Shown one piece after another: positions 53,763-61,877 of a DNA stretch of 64,000 nucleotides (its first letter is position 1; each line of letters opens with the position of its first letter). A model generated the notes under the pieces. That model made no database searches. It was not told the DNA's origin and saw only the letters and a program-made list of their open reading frames with translations. The DNA is from Catalinimonas niigatensis (lineage in GTDB: Bacteria; Bacteroidota; Bacteroidia; Cytophagales; Cyclobacteriaceae), in assembly GCF_030506285.1 (NCBI RefSeq), contig NZ_CP119422.1, positions 3,955,501 to 4,019,500 on the forward strand, given 5' to 3'. The position numbers were made by a program, and so were the translations under genes.

Positions 53763-55241
53763 TCAAGCATTTTTTTCTATAACTATTTCTTTTTCTACTT
53801 CATCGTCATCATAACGGTGAATCTTAATGTTGAGAAAGCCGAACGCCATCGTCATAAGAGGACTGATGATGCAAAAAAATGCAAAAGGAGCGTAGACAAA
53901 CGTTGCCACACCCAACACAGAAGCCTGGGTGGCACCGCAGGTATTCCAGGGAATCAGCACTGAAGTAACTGTCCCGGTATCTTCCAGTGTCCTACTCAAT
54001 ACTTCAGGTTTTAAGCCTCTTTCCTTATACGTCTCAGCATACATCCTTCCCGGCACCACAATGGCCAGATACTGATCCGATGCTGTGAAATTAAAAAAGA
54101 TAGAAGTAAAACCTGTAGAAGCGATCAGGGAACCGGTAGAATGTGCAAGCTTTACAATAGATTTGGTAATGCGTTGTAACATACCCGCCGACTCCATTAC
54201 ACCACCGAAGATCATGGCACAGATGATCAGCCAGACAGTATTGAGCATACCGTACATGCCTCCAGTGGAGAGCAGATTATTCACCATTTCATTGTCTGTA
54301 GTGATGCTGATATCTGTATAAAGTGCTTTCATCACGGCTATATATGCACCTAATGCCCCTGTCTCACCACCAGCAACCTGCTGTAAAGCCTGGGGTTGAA
54401 AGATAATCGCGAAAAGACCGCCCAGTAGTGTGCCTGCCAATAGTGCAGGTAGGGCCGGCACCTTTCTGACAATCATAAAGATTACCAGCGCAGGTACAAT
54501 AAACAACCATCCATTGATATTAAAAGCACTGTCTATAGAAGCAAGCACTTCGTCTATTCCTCCCGTAACGGTGGCGGTATCAGAAGTAAAACCGATTACT
54601 AAAAATATGATTAAGGTGATAATAATAGAAGGTACAGTAGTGTAGACCATATAGCGAATATGTGTAAACAGATCGGTACCGGCCATCGCAGGAGCTAAAT
54701 TAGTAGTATCTGATAGGGGAGACATTTTATCTCCAAAATAGGCTCCCGAAATAATAGCACCTCCAATTAATCCTTCGCTTAAACCTAAGGCCTTTCCGAT
54801 TCCTAGCAATGCAATTCCTACAGTAGCTACTGTAGACCAGCTGCTCCCTGTAGCCAGTGAAACAACGGCACAGATAATAGTAGCTGCAAAAAGAAAAATA
54901 GTAGGGTTTAGTATTTGTAGACCATAATAAATCATGGCGGGCACAATTCCACTGAGCAGCCAGGTACCTGCCAGAGATCCTATAAGCAACAAAATTAATA
55001 TGGCTGACATAGAAGCGCTGATGCTTTTGACGATGCCATCCTGTAGTTCTTCCCACTGTATACCGGTTCTTAAAGCAATAAGAGCAGCTACTGTCGCAGA
55101 TAAAATCAGGATAATTTGGTTGGAACCAGAAATGGCATCTTCTCTAAAAACAAAACCTACATTCACCGACAACATAATGATCAGGAAAAGCACAGGAATC
55201 ATGGCTTCCCAAAATGTCGGCTCTCTTTTTTGCTTACTCAT
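53763..55241 (-). CDS. nhaC: NhaC-family Na+/H+ antiporter
   Basis: A 492-residue inner-membrane antiporter with about 12 hydrophobic segments. Motifs include TGSSWSTVATVGIALLGIGK, GAIISGAYFGDKMSPLSDTT and SILIPWNTCGATQ-like VLIPWNTCGATQASVLG, all typical of NhaC. It exchanges sodium for protons in pH and salt homeostasis. An extended frame upstream to 55619 exists but overlaps dnaX on the other strand; ATG 55241 (MSKQKREP) gives the normal N-terminus. The C-terminal tail is charged. Confidence 0.92.
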   Translation of the reverse strand: MSKQKREPTFWEAMIPVLFLIIMLSVNVGFVFREDAISGSNQIILILSATVAALIALRTGIQWEELQDGIVKSISASMSAILILLLIGSLAGTWLLSGIVPAMIYYGLQILNPTIFLFAATIICAVVSLATGSSWSTVATVGIALLGIGKALGLSEGLIGGAIISGAYFGDKMSPLSDTTNLAPAMAGTDLFTHIRYMVYTTVPSIIITLIIFLVIGFTSDTATVTGGIDEVLASIDSAFNINGWLFIVPALVIFMIVRKVPALPALLAGTLLGGLFAIIFQPQALQQVAGGETGALGAYIAVMKALYTDISITTDNEMVNNLLSTGGMYGMLNTVWLIICAMIFGGVMESAGMLQRITKSIVKLAHSTGSLIASTGFTSIFFNFTASDQYLAIVVPGRMYAETYKERGLKPEVLSRTLEDTGTVTSVLIPWNTCGATQASVLGVATFVYAPFAFFCIISPLMTMAFGFLNIKIHRYDDDEVEKEIVIEKNA

Positions 55242-55395
55242 AAAGGCAATCAGGTGTGTAGATTGAATAGGTGTAAAAGACGAAGATAGTAAAATTTTTG
55301 GTATGCCTTTTTTGCCTGGGCTTCTAAGTTTGACTGTCAATTTCTTTTGTAGGGATTGTCTACTATTAAAGATCAGGATTCTGTAAATTGCGTCA

Positions 55396-57090
55396 ATGGA
55401 GAATTTTGTAGTATCAGCCCGGAAGTACCGGCCTACCGGATTTGAGGAAGTAGTAGGGCAGGGACATATCACGACCACCCTGCAAAATGCAATTAATAAC
55501 AACCAACTGGCGCAAGCATTGCTATTCTGTGGGCCTCGCGGAGTAGGTAAAACAACCTGTGCGCGTATTCTAGCCAAAAAAATCAATGGATATGATAGCC
55601 AGGAACAGGCTAATTCCATGAATATTTATGAGCTTGATGCCGCTTCCAATAACTCAGTGGATGATATCCGAAACCTGATTGATCAGGTGCGCTACCCACC
55701 TCAACAGGGTACATACAAAGTCTATATCATAGATGAGGTACACATGCTCTCCAACCAGGCTTTCAATGCTTTTCTGAAAACTTTGGAAGAACCTCCTTCT
55801 TATGCCATCTTTATCCTGGCCACTACCGAAAAGCATAAGGTAATCCCTACGATACTTTCACGTTGCCAGATTTATGACTTCAACCGCATACAGGTTGGTC
55901 ATATTGTAGATCATCTAAAGGAAATTGCGGCTAAGGAAAATATTGAGGTAGAGGAAGAAGCGCTGAACCTGATTGCACAAAAAGCAGATGGTGCTCTACG
56001 GGATGCGCTTTCCATTTTTGACCTGATAGTGACATTCTCTTCGGACCGGAAAGTCAGCTACCAGACTACCATCAAAAATCTGCATATCCTTGATTATGAT
56101 TATTACTTTAAGGTGACAGACTACCTGATAGGGCAAAATATACCTCAGGTAATGCTCCTCTTTGATGAGATATTGAAAAAAGGATTTGATGGCCATAATT
56201 TCATTGTTGGATTAGGGGAGCATCTTCGTAACCTGATGGTCTGTAAGGACAAAGCCACCGTCCAATTGCTTGAAGTGTCGGAAAGTGTACAGACACGCTA
56301 CCTCGAACAGGCAGCCAGTGCATCCGCTTCATTTTTACTGACTGCCCTCAATCTGGCAGGTAACTGTGATCTGAGTTATAAAAGCAGCAAAAACCAGCGC
56401 TTGCACGTAGAACTTGTACTCATGAAGATGGCATACATTAGTTCAGCAGTACAGATGGCACAAGTAATACGGCCGGAAGCACAGCAGGAAAGCCTTCAGG
56501 AAGAGAAAAAAAAAAGTAGCCGTGAGGTAGACGAAAATTCTTCTTCACCTGTAGCTCAAAAAAAAGAAATAGATACCTCACAATTTCAACAGTTACAGAG
56601 TACTATTAAAATTCCTAAAGCGGAAGAGATACGCCAGCAGGCGCTTAAAAAAGAACCTGTGCATGAAGAAGTAGTGGTAGCAGAAGAAGAACCCGAGAAA
56701 GAGCACTATGCAATGGGTATGCGCCCCATTGAAGTAAGTAAGCTCCGACAGGAATGGGCTAAATTTGCTGAGCAGAAAAAATTGTCAGGAAGAGATTCTG
56801 TTTATATGGTGCTCAATCAGGAAGTAAACCTGATGGATGATGGGGCGACAGTGCCCTTAAAAATGAGTAACACCCTACAGATGGATGTGCTAAATGAAAT
56901 AAGAGTAGAACTTATTCAGTATTTGAGAAAGCAACTCCATAACTCCCATCTTAATGTAACGGCGGAACTGGTAAAAGATGAAAAACAGAAAAAACTCTAT
57001 ACGGCCTCAGAAAAGTTAACTTACCTGATGGATAAGAATCCTCAAGTACGCATGCTCAAAGAAAGACTGGGATTAGACCCGGATTATTGA
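55396..57090 (+). CDS. dnaX: DNA polymerase III subunit gamma/tau, without the zinc module
   Basis: A 564-residue clamp-loader ATPase. The AAA+ core has Walker A GPRGVGKTTC (46-55), a Walker B-like IIDEVHML, and the SRC arginine-finger region (ILSRCQIYDF). The usual four-cysteine zinc module after the Walker A helix is absent: residues 62-79 read INGYDSQEQANSMNIYEL without Cys. The C-terminal region (about 375-564) includes a charged linker and a domain that binds the polymerase. This is the long tau-like form; no internal frameshift site was recognised. Convergent with the DUF3078 gene with no gap. Confidence 0.94.
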   Translation: MENFVVSARKYRPTGFEEVVGQGHITTTLQNAINNNQLAQALLFCGPRGVGKTTCARILAKKINGYDSQEQANSMNIYELDAASNNSVDDIRNLIDQVRYPPQQGTYKVYIIDEVHMLSNQAFNAFLKTLEEPPSYAIFILATTEKHKVIPTILSRCQIYDFNRIQVGHIVDHLKEIAAKENIEVEEEALNLIAQKADGALRDALSIFDLIVTFSSDRKVSYQTTIKNLHILDYDYYFKVTDYLIGQNIPQVMLLFDEILKKGFDGHNFIVGLGEHLRNLMVCKDKATVQLLEVSESVQTRYLEQAASASASFLLTALNLAGNCDLSYKSSKNQRLHVELVLMKMAYISSAVQMAQVIRPEAQQESLQEEKKKSSREVDENSSSPVAQKKEIDTSQFQQLQSTIKIPKAEEIRQQALKKEPVHEEVVVAEEEPEKEHYAMGMRPIEVSKLRQEWAKFAEQKKLSGRDSVYMVLNQEVNLMDDGATVPLKMSNTLQMDVLNEIRVELIQYLRKQLHNSHLNVTAELVKDEKQKKLYTASEKLTYLMDKNPQVRMLKERLGLDPDY

Positions 57091-58041
57091 TCAAAAACCA
57101 TAAGAGAAACCGACGTTAATGGCATGTTGAATTTGCATCGCAGGGCCTTCTGTACCATCGTCTCGCTGAACATTAATGTCATCATCATAAATTAACTGTA
57201 GAGAAATGTTTGACATAATGTACTTGTTCACCTTCAATATGAGCAAAGACTCCAGGTTAATGTCAACATTCTGAAATTTTTCAAAGGCAGAAAAAAGATT
57301 AAGATTTGTGTTGAAAATCACGTTTTTCCAAATCTTTCGGTTAATACCCAGGGCAAGGCTGGAGCCTGCTTCAGCTTTCACTCTTTTGCCCTCCGTATTG
57401 TATTGTTCATTTGCAACCAGGTCTTCATTCAATACAAAAGTAAACTTTCCGGAAAATGGAGAAAGAGTAAGTGCAAAGTAATTCTCCTCCTGTTTCTGTG
57501 CTTTTTTATCTTCTTCAATCAGGCTTCTTTTTCTAGGAGAATAGGTTACCCCCAAAGAAGTAACCAGAAAAGCGGGAGCCATAAATTCAGAAACTAACTG
57601 GGCATCTGAGACGCTATCATTGAGCTGTATAAACTTGAATCCCTGAGCAATTTGACTGCGGAAGTCTGCCAGACCAGAGAGATACAAGTGTGTGCTGAGC
57701 TTGCGTCCATAACGAGAAGTAAGGATAAGATTGTCTTTGGTTTTGATAAAGCGATCATTATCATCCCCGATTTTACTTATACCATAATTCACTACCAGCC
57801 GATTCTCCCATCGTCGATGAGTAGTATCATCGTATGTCAGGTAGGTACTTGCTACTCCTCCCAAGGCAAGAGAACTTTTGCCTCCCCCGGCCCAGTTATT
57901 CAGGACAACTTGTTGAAAGGTAACATTAAATTCTCCTCCAGTTCTCCAAAAACTTTCTTCTCCTTTAATATCAACATCCTGGGCAAGGATATTAAAGGAA
58001 ACAGTAAAACATAAAGTAATCAAAAAACAAAATGATTTCAT
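57091..58041 (-). CDS. DUF3078 domain-containing exported protein
   Basis: A 316-residue protein with a signal peptide (1-20) and the DUF3078 pattern: WRTGGEFNVTFQQVVLNNWA, NNWAGGGKSSLALGG, then long stretches of alternating hydrophobic residues with a C-terminal aromatic (VGFSYGF), suggesting an outer-membrane beta-barrel. The family is widespread in Bacteroidota and uncharacterised. Its stop abuts the dnaX stop. Confidence 0.85.
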   Translation of the reverse strand: MKSFCFLITLCFTVSFNILAQDVDIKGEESFWRTGGEFNVTFQQVVLNNWAGGGKSSLALGGVASTYLTYDDTTHRRWENRLVVNYGISKIGDDNDRFIKTKDNLILTSRYGRKLSTHLYLSGLADFRSQIAQGFKFIQLNDSVSDAQLVSEFMAPAFLVTSLGVTYSPRKRSLIEEDKKAQKQEENYFALTLSPFSGKFTFVLNEDLVANEQYNTEGKRVKAEAGSSLALGINRKIWKNVIFNTNLNLFSAFEKFQNVDINLESLLILKVNKYIMSNISLQLIYDDDINVQRDDGTEGPAMQIQHAINVGFSYGF

Positions 58042-58115
58042 GAATTAAAATGCTTTTCAAAAAAGGTAGTGAGGATAAAAGTAAAACTTATTAAGGAAAA
58101 AACAGACAGGGGATA

Positions 58116-58505
58116 CTAAAGCTCCTTGATCTCTTCTAATGCTACCTGGGTGAGTGGCTTAGTAATGTATTTGATCACGTGATTGTTATTGATTAAGCGG
58201 TTGATATCACGCTGATTGTCCGAGCTGGATAAGATAACTACCTTACACTTATTCCGAACAGAAGGAGGAAAATTTTCAAATTCATACAAAAACATAAAAC
58301 CATCAACGATAGGCATGTTGATATCCAGAAAAATAAGATTGGGTAATTGATCAGATTGTTCCTGATGTTGGTGGAGATATTCTAAAGCACTCTGTCCACT
58401 GCTCTTAGCTACCACCTGGCGGGCAAATTGGGTAAGCTCAATGATGCGTTTACTGATAAAATTATCGGTATCGTTATCATCAATTAGCATTACTAAATCT
58501 ATCAT
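58116..58505 (-). CDS. Single-domain response regulator
   Basis: A 129-residue receiver domain without an output domain. The acidic pocket is in VMLIDDND, the phosphorylated Asp in LIFLDINMP, and the conserved Lys in KYITKPL. Such proteins relay phosphate or regulate kinases by direct contact. The start ATG 58505 was chosen because the upstream frame adds an unlikely basic tail. No kinase gene is adjacent; the GAF kinase at 12.3-13.7 kb is far away. Confidence 0.87.
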   Translation of the reverse strand: MIDLVMLIDDNDTDNFISKRIIELTQFARQVVAKSSGQSALEYLHQHQEQSDQLPNLIFLDINMPIVDGFMFLYEFENFPPSVRNKCKVVILSSSDNQRDINRLINNNHVIKYITKPLTQVALEEIKEL

Positions 58506-58636
58506 CTCTCTCCTCAGTAAGATTATTCGTTTTAATTGTTTTAGCCTCCAAATCAATGAGCGAAGATGTAAAGGAAAAGTAGAAAATAAAAACAGTTGTT
58601 TAATGAATCAGAGAGGAGGTAATGTTTGGCTAAAAA

Positions 58637-60658
58637 CTACTTCTTTCTCACTTTTAGCTTTTCTCCTATACTCACGTCAAAATCCTTTTTATCATTCCAT
58701 TCCATGAGTTCTTTGATGGTGACTTCGTAATGTCGAGCTACTTTGTACATCGTTTCTCCGGACTTCACTTCATGCACCACAAAAGTATTGCTATCACTGC
58801 TGTTAGTAGAGAGGGGTGGAGCTTCTGTTTTTGCATCAGTGTTTCTCAACGTAAGGGTCTGGCCTACTTTCAGGGGCGCATCCCAGGGGATATTGTTATA
58901 GCTGGTAAGCTGAGGTATAGTAAGATCGTACTGCTTGGCAATACTATATAACGTTTCTCCGGCTTTTACTGTATGATACTCAGCATCAGGGTTTGATGCC
59001 ACACTTTGAGTGGAGACAGAAGGCACTAATATTGGCTCATCATTCTTTTTTTGGGAGAAGCCAGAATGATTATCTTTTACTTCTTCGGGTGGAGACTCTT
59101 TGTTGGTTTCCTGATAAGCGGGTTTTGAAGAGGCTGTGGGAGAAATGACCGGCCTGAGAGGATTTTCATTCACCTGTCTTGAAGTTTCTTGAGATGATGC
59201 AGAGGGGTTTCTTACGCTCTTGGGATTAGATTTAACGTCTGGCCGAGAAGAGGACACCGTTATTTGGTCTTGCCGTGGAGTGGCTTCACGCGGTTGTACA
59301 TCATGAGGTGCTGAACGGTACTCTTCAGGAATATGAGCCGGGCGAATAAACCTCAACCAGAGTACCAGGCCTGGTTTAAGTGCCTGCTCTTTAAGCATAC
59401 GATTATTACGCATCAGTTTATTTAACTTAATGCCAAAACGCTGAGAAACGCTCCACAAAGTCTCTCCCTGTTCAACGACATGATAATGCACAGGTGCTTT
59501 ATTTCGCTTATTTTTAAGATAGTAAGGTTTACCAGCAATGATTCCTGACTGCTTACTGGTCAGGTCGTTGTAGTTCACCAATTTAGATGGAGGTACACTG
59601 GTCTTGTCGCTGAGGGAACGAATATTATCATTGGCATTGGCTACTATACCAGGAATATTATTGACCAAAGTCACATTTTTTCCCCAGCGAGAGCCTTGTC
59701 TGACGAGAGGAAAACGACCTGTGCTTTCTGTTTCTGTATACTTTGTCGCTTTGCTAGGCTTTTGCTGTACGGCCTCCGGTACAGTAACAGTATTTGGTGT
59801 TGTTTTTTGTGGAGAGGTAGTCTCAGCCAATAGTGGTTCATCATGAGATCCACTGTAGTCGGGCACTATCACATGATAAGTCTTATCCTCAGGAATGCGG
59901 TTTTTTCTTACCCATCTGTTATAAGGATCAAGATCATCTGCTTCCAATTCAAACTCTTTAGCTACCTGAGCTAAAGTTTTACCATTTCCTTCAGTATAAG
60001 CAAAAAGCACAATTTTAGGCTGAGGATCTTTACCCACGGCTCGTTCAAAAGCTATTTTGTGCGCCAGATACTTAATGACATACCAATGCGTATTGCCATC
60101 CAATTTCATACGTTTGGCGCCATAGTGCTTCTTATCAGCAATTTTCAGGGCACCTCCTGGTCCGGCGTAGTAGGCAAGTAATGCGTAAAGCCAGTTGTCA
60201 AAGAAAGTATTGTTATTTTTAAAATATCGGGCAGCTCCATGCGTAGCATTGATGATGTTCATTCGTTCATCCACTTCATTATTGATGGTGAGCCCTACCT
60301 CACGCCCGGTAGCCGCTTTGAACTGCCAATACCCTACTGCATTAGATGAAGATACAGCGTCGCCCACCAGTGCGCTTTCCTGTATTACCAGATATTTGAT
60401 ATCTTCAGGTACATTCTCTTCACGAAGTATTTGTTCAATGAGAGGAAAATGCGCATCCACTTTCTCTACTTTAGCATTGAAATATTTTTCGTAACGTATT
60501 AAAGCATCTACATCTGTTTGAATCTTTTTACGGACTTCGGGAGTCAGTTCCAACTGCATATCAGCAAAAGGTATCACCGAAGGTACTTCTAAGGTATATT
60601 GTGCCTGTATGTTCAGGCTAAGAAAAAGTAATCCAAGAAGCAAAATCGTCTTATACAT
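58637..60658 (-). CDS. LysM-domain lytic transglycosylase
   Basis: A 673-residue exported protein (signal peptide 1-19). Residues ~75-210 form an SLT-type lysozyme-like domain with the catalytic Glu in VIQESALVGDAVS and the motifs AVGYWQFKAATGREVGL and ALLAYYAGPGG. Three clear C-terminal LysM domains bind peptidoglycan (GETLWSVSQRFG, GETLYSIAKQYD, GETMYKVARHYE), and a degenerate one may lie near residue 230. The linkers between are Ser/Pro/Thr-rich. It resembles MltD. It ends an operon with the O-methyltransferase gene 3 bases upstream. Confidence 0.92.
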   Translation of the reverse strand: MYKTILLLGLLFLSLNIQAQYTLEVPSVIPFADMQLELTPEVRKKIQTDVDALIRYEKYFNAKVEKVDAHFPLIEQILREENVPEDIKYLVIQESALVGDAVSSSNAVGYWQFKAATGREVGLTINNEVDERMNIINATHGAARYFKNNNTFFDNWLYALLAYYAGPGGALKIADKKHYGAKRMKLDGNTHWYVIKYLAHKIAFERAVGKDPQPKIVLFAYTEGNGKTLAQVAKEFELEADDLDPYNRWVRKNRIPEDKTYHVIVPDYSGSHDEPLLAETTSPQKTTPNTVTVPEAVQQKPSKATKYTETESTGRFPLVRQGSRWGKNVTLVNNIPGIVANANDNIRSLSDKTSVPPSKLVNYNDLTSKQSGIIAGKPYYLKNKRNKAPVHYHVVEQGETLWSVSQRFGIKLNKLMRNNRMLKEQALKPGLVLWLRFIRPAHIPEEYRSAPHDVQPREATPRQDQITVSSSRPDVKSNPKSVRNPSASSQETSRQVNENPLRPVISPTASSKPAYQETNKESPPEEVKDNHSGFSQKKNDEPILVPSVSTQSVASNPDAEYHTVKAGETLYSIAKQYDLTIPQLTSYNNIPWDAPLKVGQTLTLRNTDAKTEAPPLSTNSSDSNTFVVHEVKSGETMYKVARHYEVTIKELMEWNDKKDFDVSIGEKLKVRKK

Positions 60659-60661
60659 GTA

Positions 60662-61324
60662 CTAAAGTTTTCTGGCAATCATCAACCCATCTCTTATAGG
60701 AAATAGAACGTGTTCCACACGCGGGTCATTATGTACGTAATCATTAAATTTCCGGATAGCTCTTCCATTAATCTTGAGCTTTTCCTCCTGAGTTATCTGT
60801 CCTCCCCACAACACATTGTCAGCAATTATAAATCCACCCCTGCGTACATTAGGTAATACCATATCATAGTAAGCTTGGTAGTTTACTTTATCCGCATCAA
60901 TAAATACCATGTCGTAGGTATCCTCCAGCGTAGGCATCACTTCCAGTGCATTGCCGATGATATACCGGATTTTATGGGCCAACTGTGACCTCGCAATATA
61001 ATTACGCACCATATCCTCCAGTTCCTCATTGATATCAATGGTGGTGATCATGCCATCATCAGGCAAAGCCTGTGCCATCCAGAGTGCAGAGTATCCGGTA
61101 AAAGTGCCAATCTCCAGAATATTTTTGGGCTGTAACATATGGACAAACATGGCGAGCACATTTCCCTGCAATGATCCGGAGATCATCTGGGGCATCAGGA
61201 CCTTCATGTTGGTCTCACGCTCAAGGGCTTGCAAGTATTCAGGGGCAGGATGACTGTGTTCAGAAATATACTGCTCAATGTCTTCAGGTAAGAGTGTCAT
61301 AGACGAATGTTTTTCTTGTGCCAA
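60662..61324 (-). CDS. Class I SAM-dependent O-methyltransferase
   Basis: A 220-residue cytoplasmic enzyme of the catechol-O-methyltransferase-like family. The SAM-binding motif is EIGTFTGYSALWMA, with acidic motif II (TTIDINEE) and the metal-binding DMVFIDADKVNYQAYY and ADNVLWGG motifs. The metal-dependent methylation target is unknown. It precedes the transglycosylase by 3 bases, so the two are likely co-transcribed. It is divergent from marR. Confidence 0.9.
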   Translation of the reverse strand: MAQEKHSSMTLLPEDIEQYISEHSHPAPEYLQALERETNMKVLMPQMISGSLQGNVLAMFVHMLQPKNILEIGTFTGYSALWMAQALPDDGMITTIDINEELEDMVRNYIARSQLAHKIRYIIGNALEVMPTLEDTYDMVFIDADKVNYQAYYDMVLPNVRRGGFIIADNVLWGGQITQEEKLKINGRAIRKFNDYVHNDPRVEHVLFPIRDGLMIARKL

Positions 61325-61386
61325 TATCTTAGTATTATGTCAATCATTCAATATTCTGGAGGAAATTGGCGATTATTTTCCCTGCA

Positions 61387-61421
61387 TTTGTTATGCATGC
61401 ATAATAATTTATGTATATTTG
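61387..61421 (+). promoter_or_regulatory. Promoter of marR-fadN with embedded operator
   Basis: TTTG (61387-61390) and TATATTTG (61414-61421) fit the Bacteroidota -33/-7 elements, though the 23-base spacing is long. Transcription would start almost at the ATG at 61428. Confidence 0.45.
61391..61404. promoter_or_regulatory. Perfect 14-bp palindrome, candidate MarR operator
   Basis: TTATGCATGCATAA is identical to its own reverse complement and lies in the spacer of the marR promoter, 23 bases before the start codon. MarR proteins bind such dyads in their own promoters. Confidence 0.55.
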
Positions 61422-61427
61422 AAAACG

Positions 61428-61877
61428 ATGAAAAAGGAAGAAACTGTAGATTATAATATCAAAACTGCCTGGCATGCCATCTATCGCATGTATAACCAGG
61501 AAGCTTTGAAAAGCGATTTTACTACCTCCATTGGCTTTGTACTCTTAAATATCGATTCCAAAGAAGGTACTCCAGCCACCAAAATTGCTCCCCTGATTGG
61601 CTTAGAATCGCGTAGCCTGACGCGTATGCTCAAAAATATGGAAGAAAAAGGGTTTATTGTGAAAAAGCCTGATCTGAACGACCGCAGGTCAGTCCGGATT
61701 TTTCTTACCGATTTGGGTAAAGAAAAAAAAGAAATCTCACGAAAAACAGTGCTTGGTTTTAACCATTATGTAAGAGAGGAAATTCCTGAAGATAAATTAA
61801 GGACATTTTTTGAAGTGATATCTGTTATCAATCGTATAGTAGAAGAAGGTATACCACAAACCATAATTGAAGAATGA
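61428..61877 (+). CDS. MarR-family transcriptional regulator
   Basis: A 149-residue winged-helix dimer protein. The recognition region reads ATKIAPLIGLESRSLTRMLK, followed by MEEKGFIVKKPDLNDRRSV, the MarR wing with the DRR motif. It probably represses its own promoter and the overlapping beta-oxidation gene, with an acyl-CoA or fatty acid as ligand; this is inferred from the 4-base overlap with that gene. Start ATG 61428 was chosen over a far upstream start because the upstream stretch has no coding character and overlaps the divergent methyltransferase gene. Confidence 0.92.
   Translation: MKKEETVDYNIKTAWHAIYRMYNQEALKSDFTTSIGFVLLNIDSKEGTPATKIAPLIGLESRSLTRMLKNMEEKGFIVKKPDLNDRRSVRIFLTDLGKEKKEISRKTVLGFNHYVREEIPEDKLRTFFEVISVINRIVEEGIPQTIIEE

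Noticed and set aside
55242-55619. N-terminal extension of NhaC by 126 residues
   Set aside because: It would overlap the start of dnaX on the other strand and does not look like NhaC; ATG 55241 gives the family N-terminus.
61278-61427. Upstream extension of the MarR protein by 50 residues
   Set aside because: It overlaps the divergent methyltransferase gene and contains the promoter and palindrome; the family begins at MKKEETVDY.
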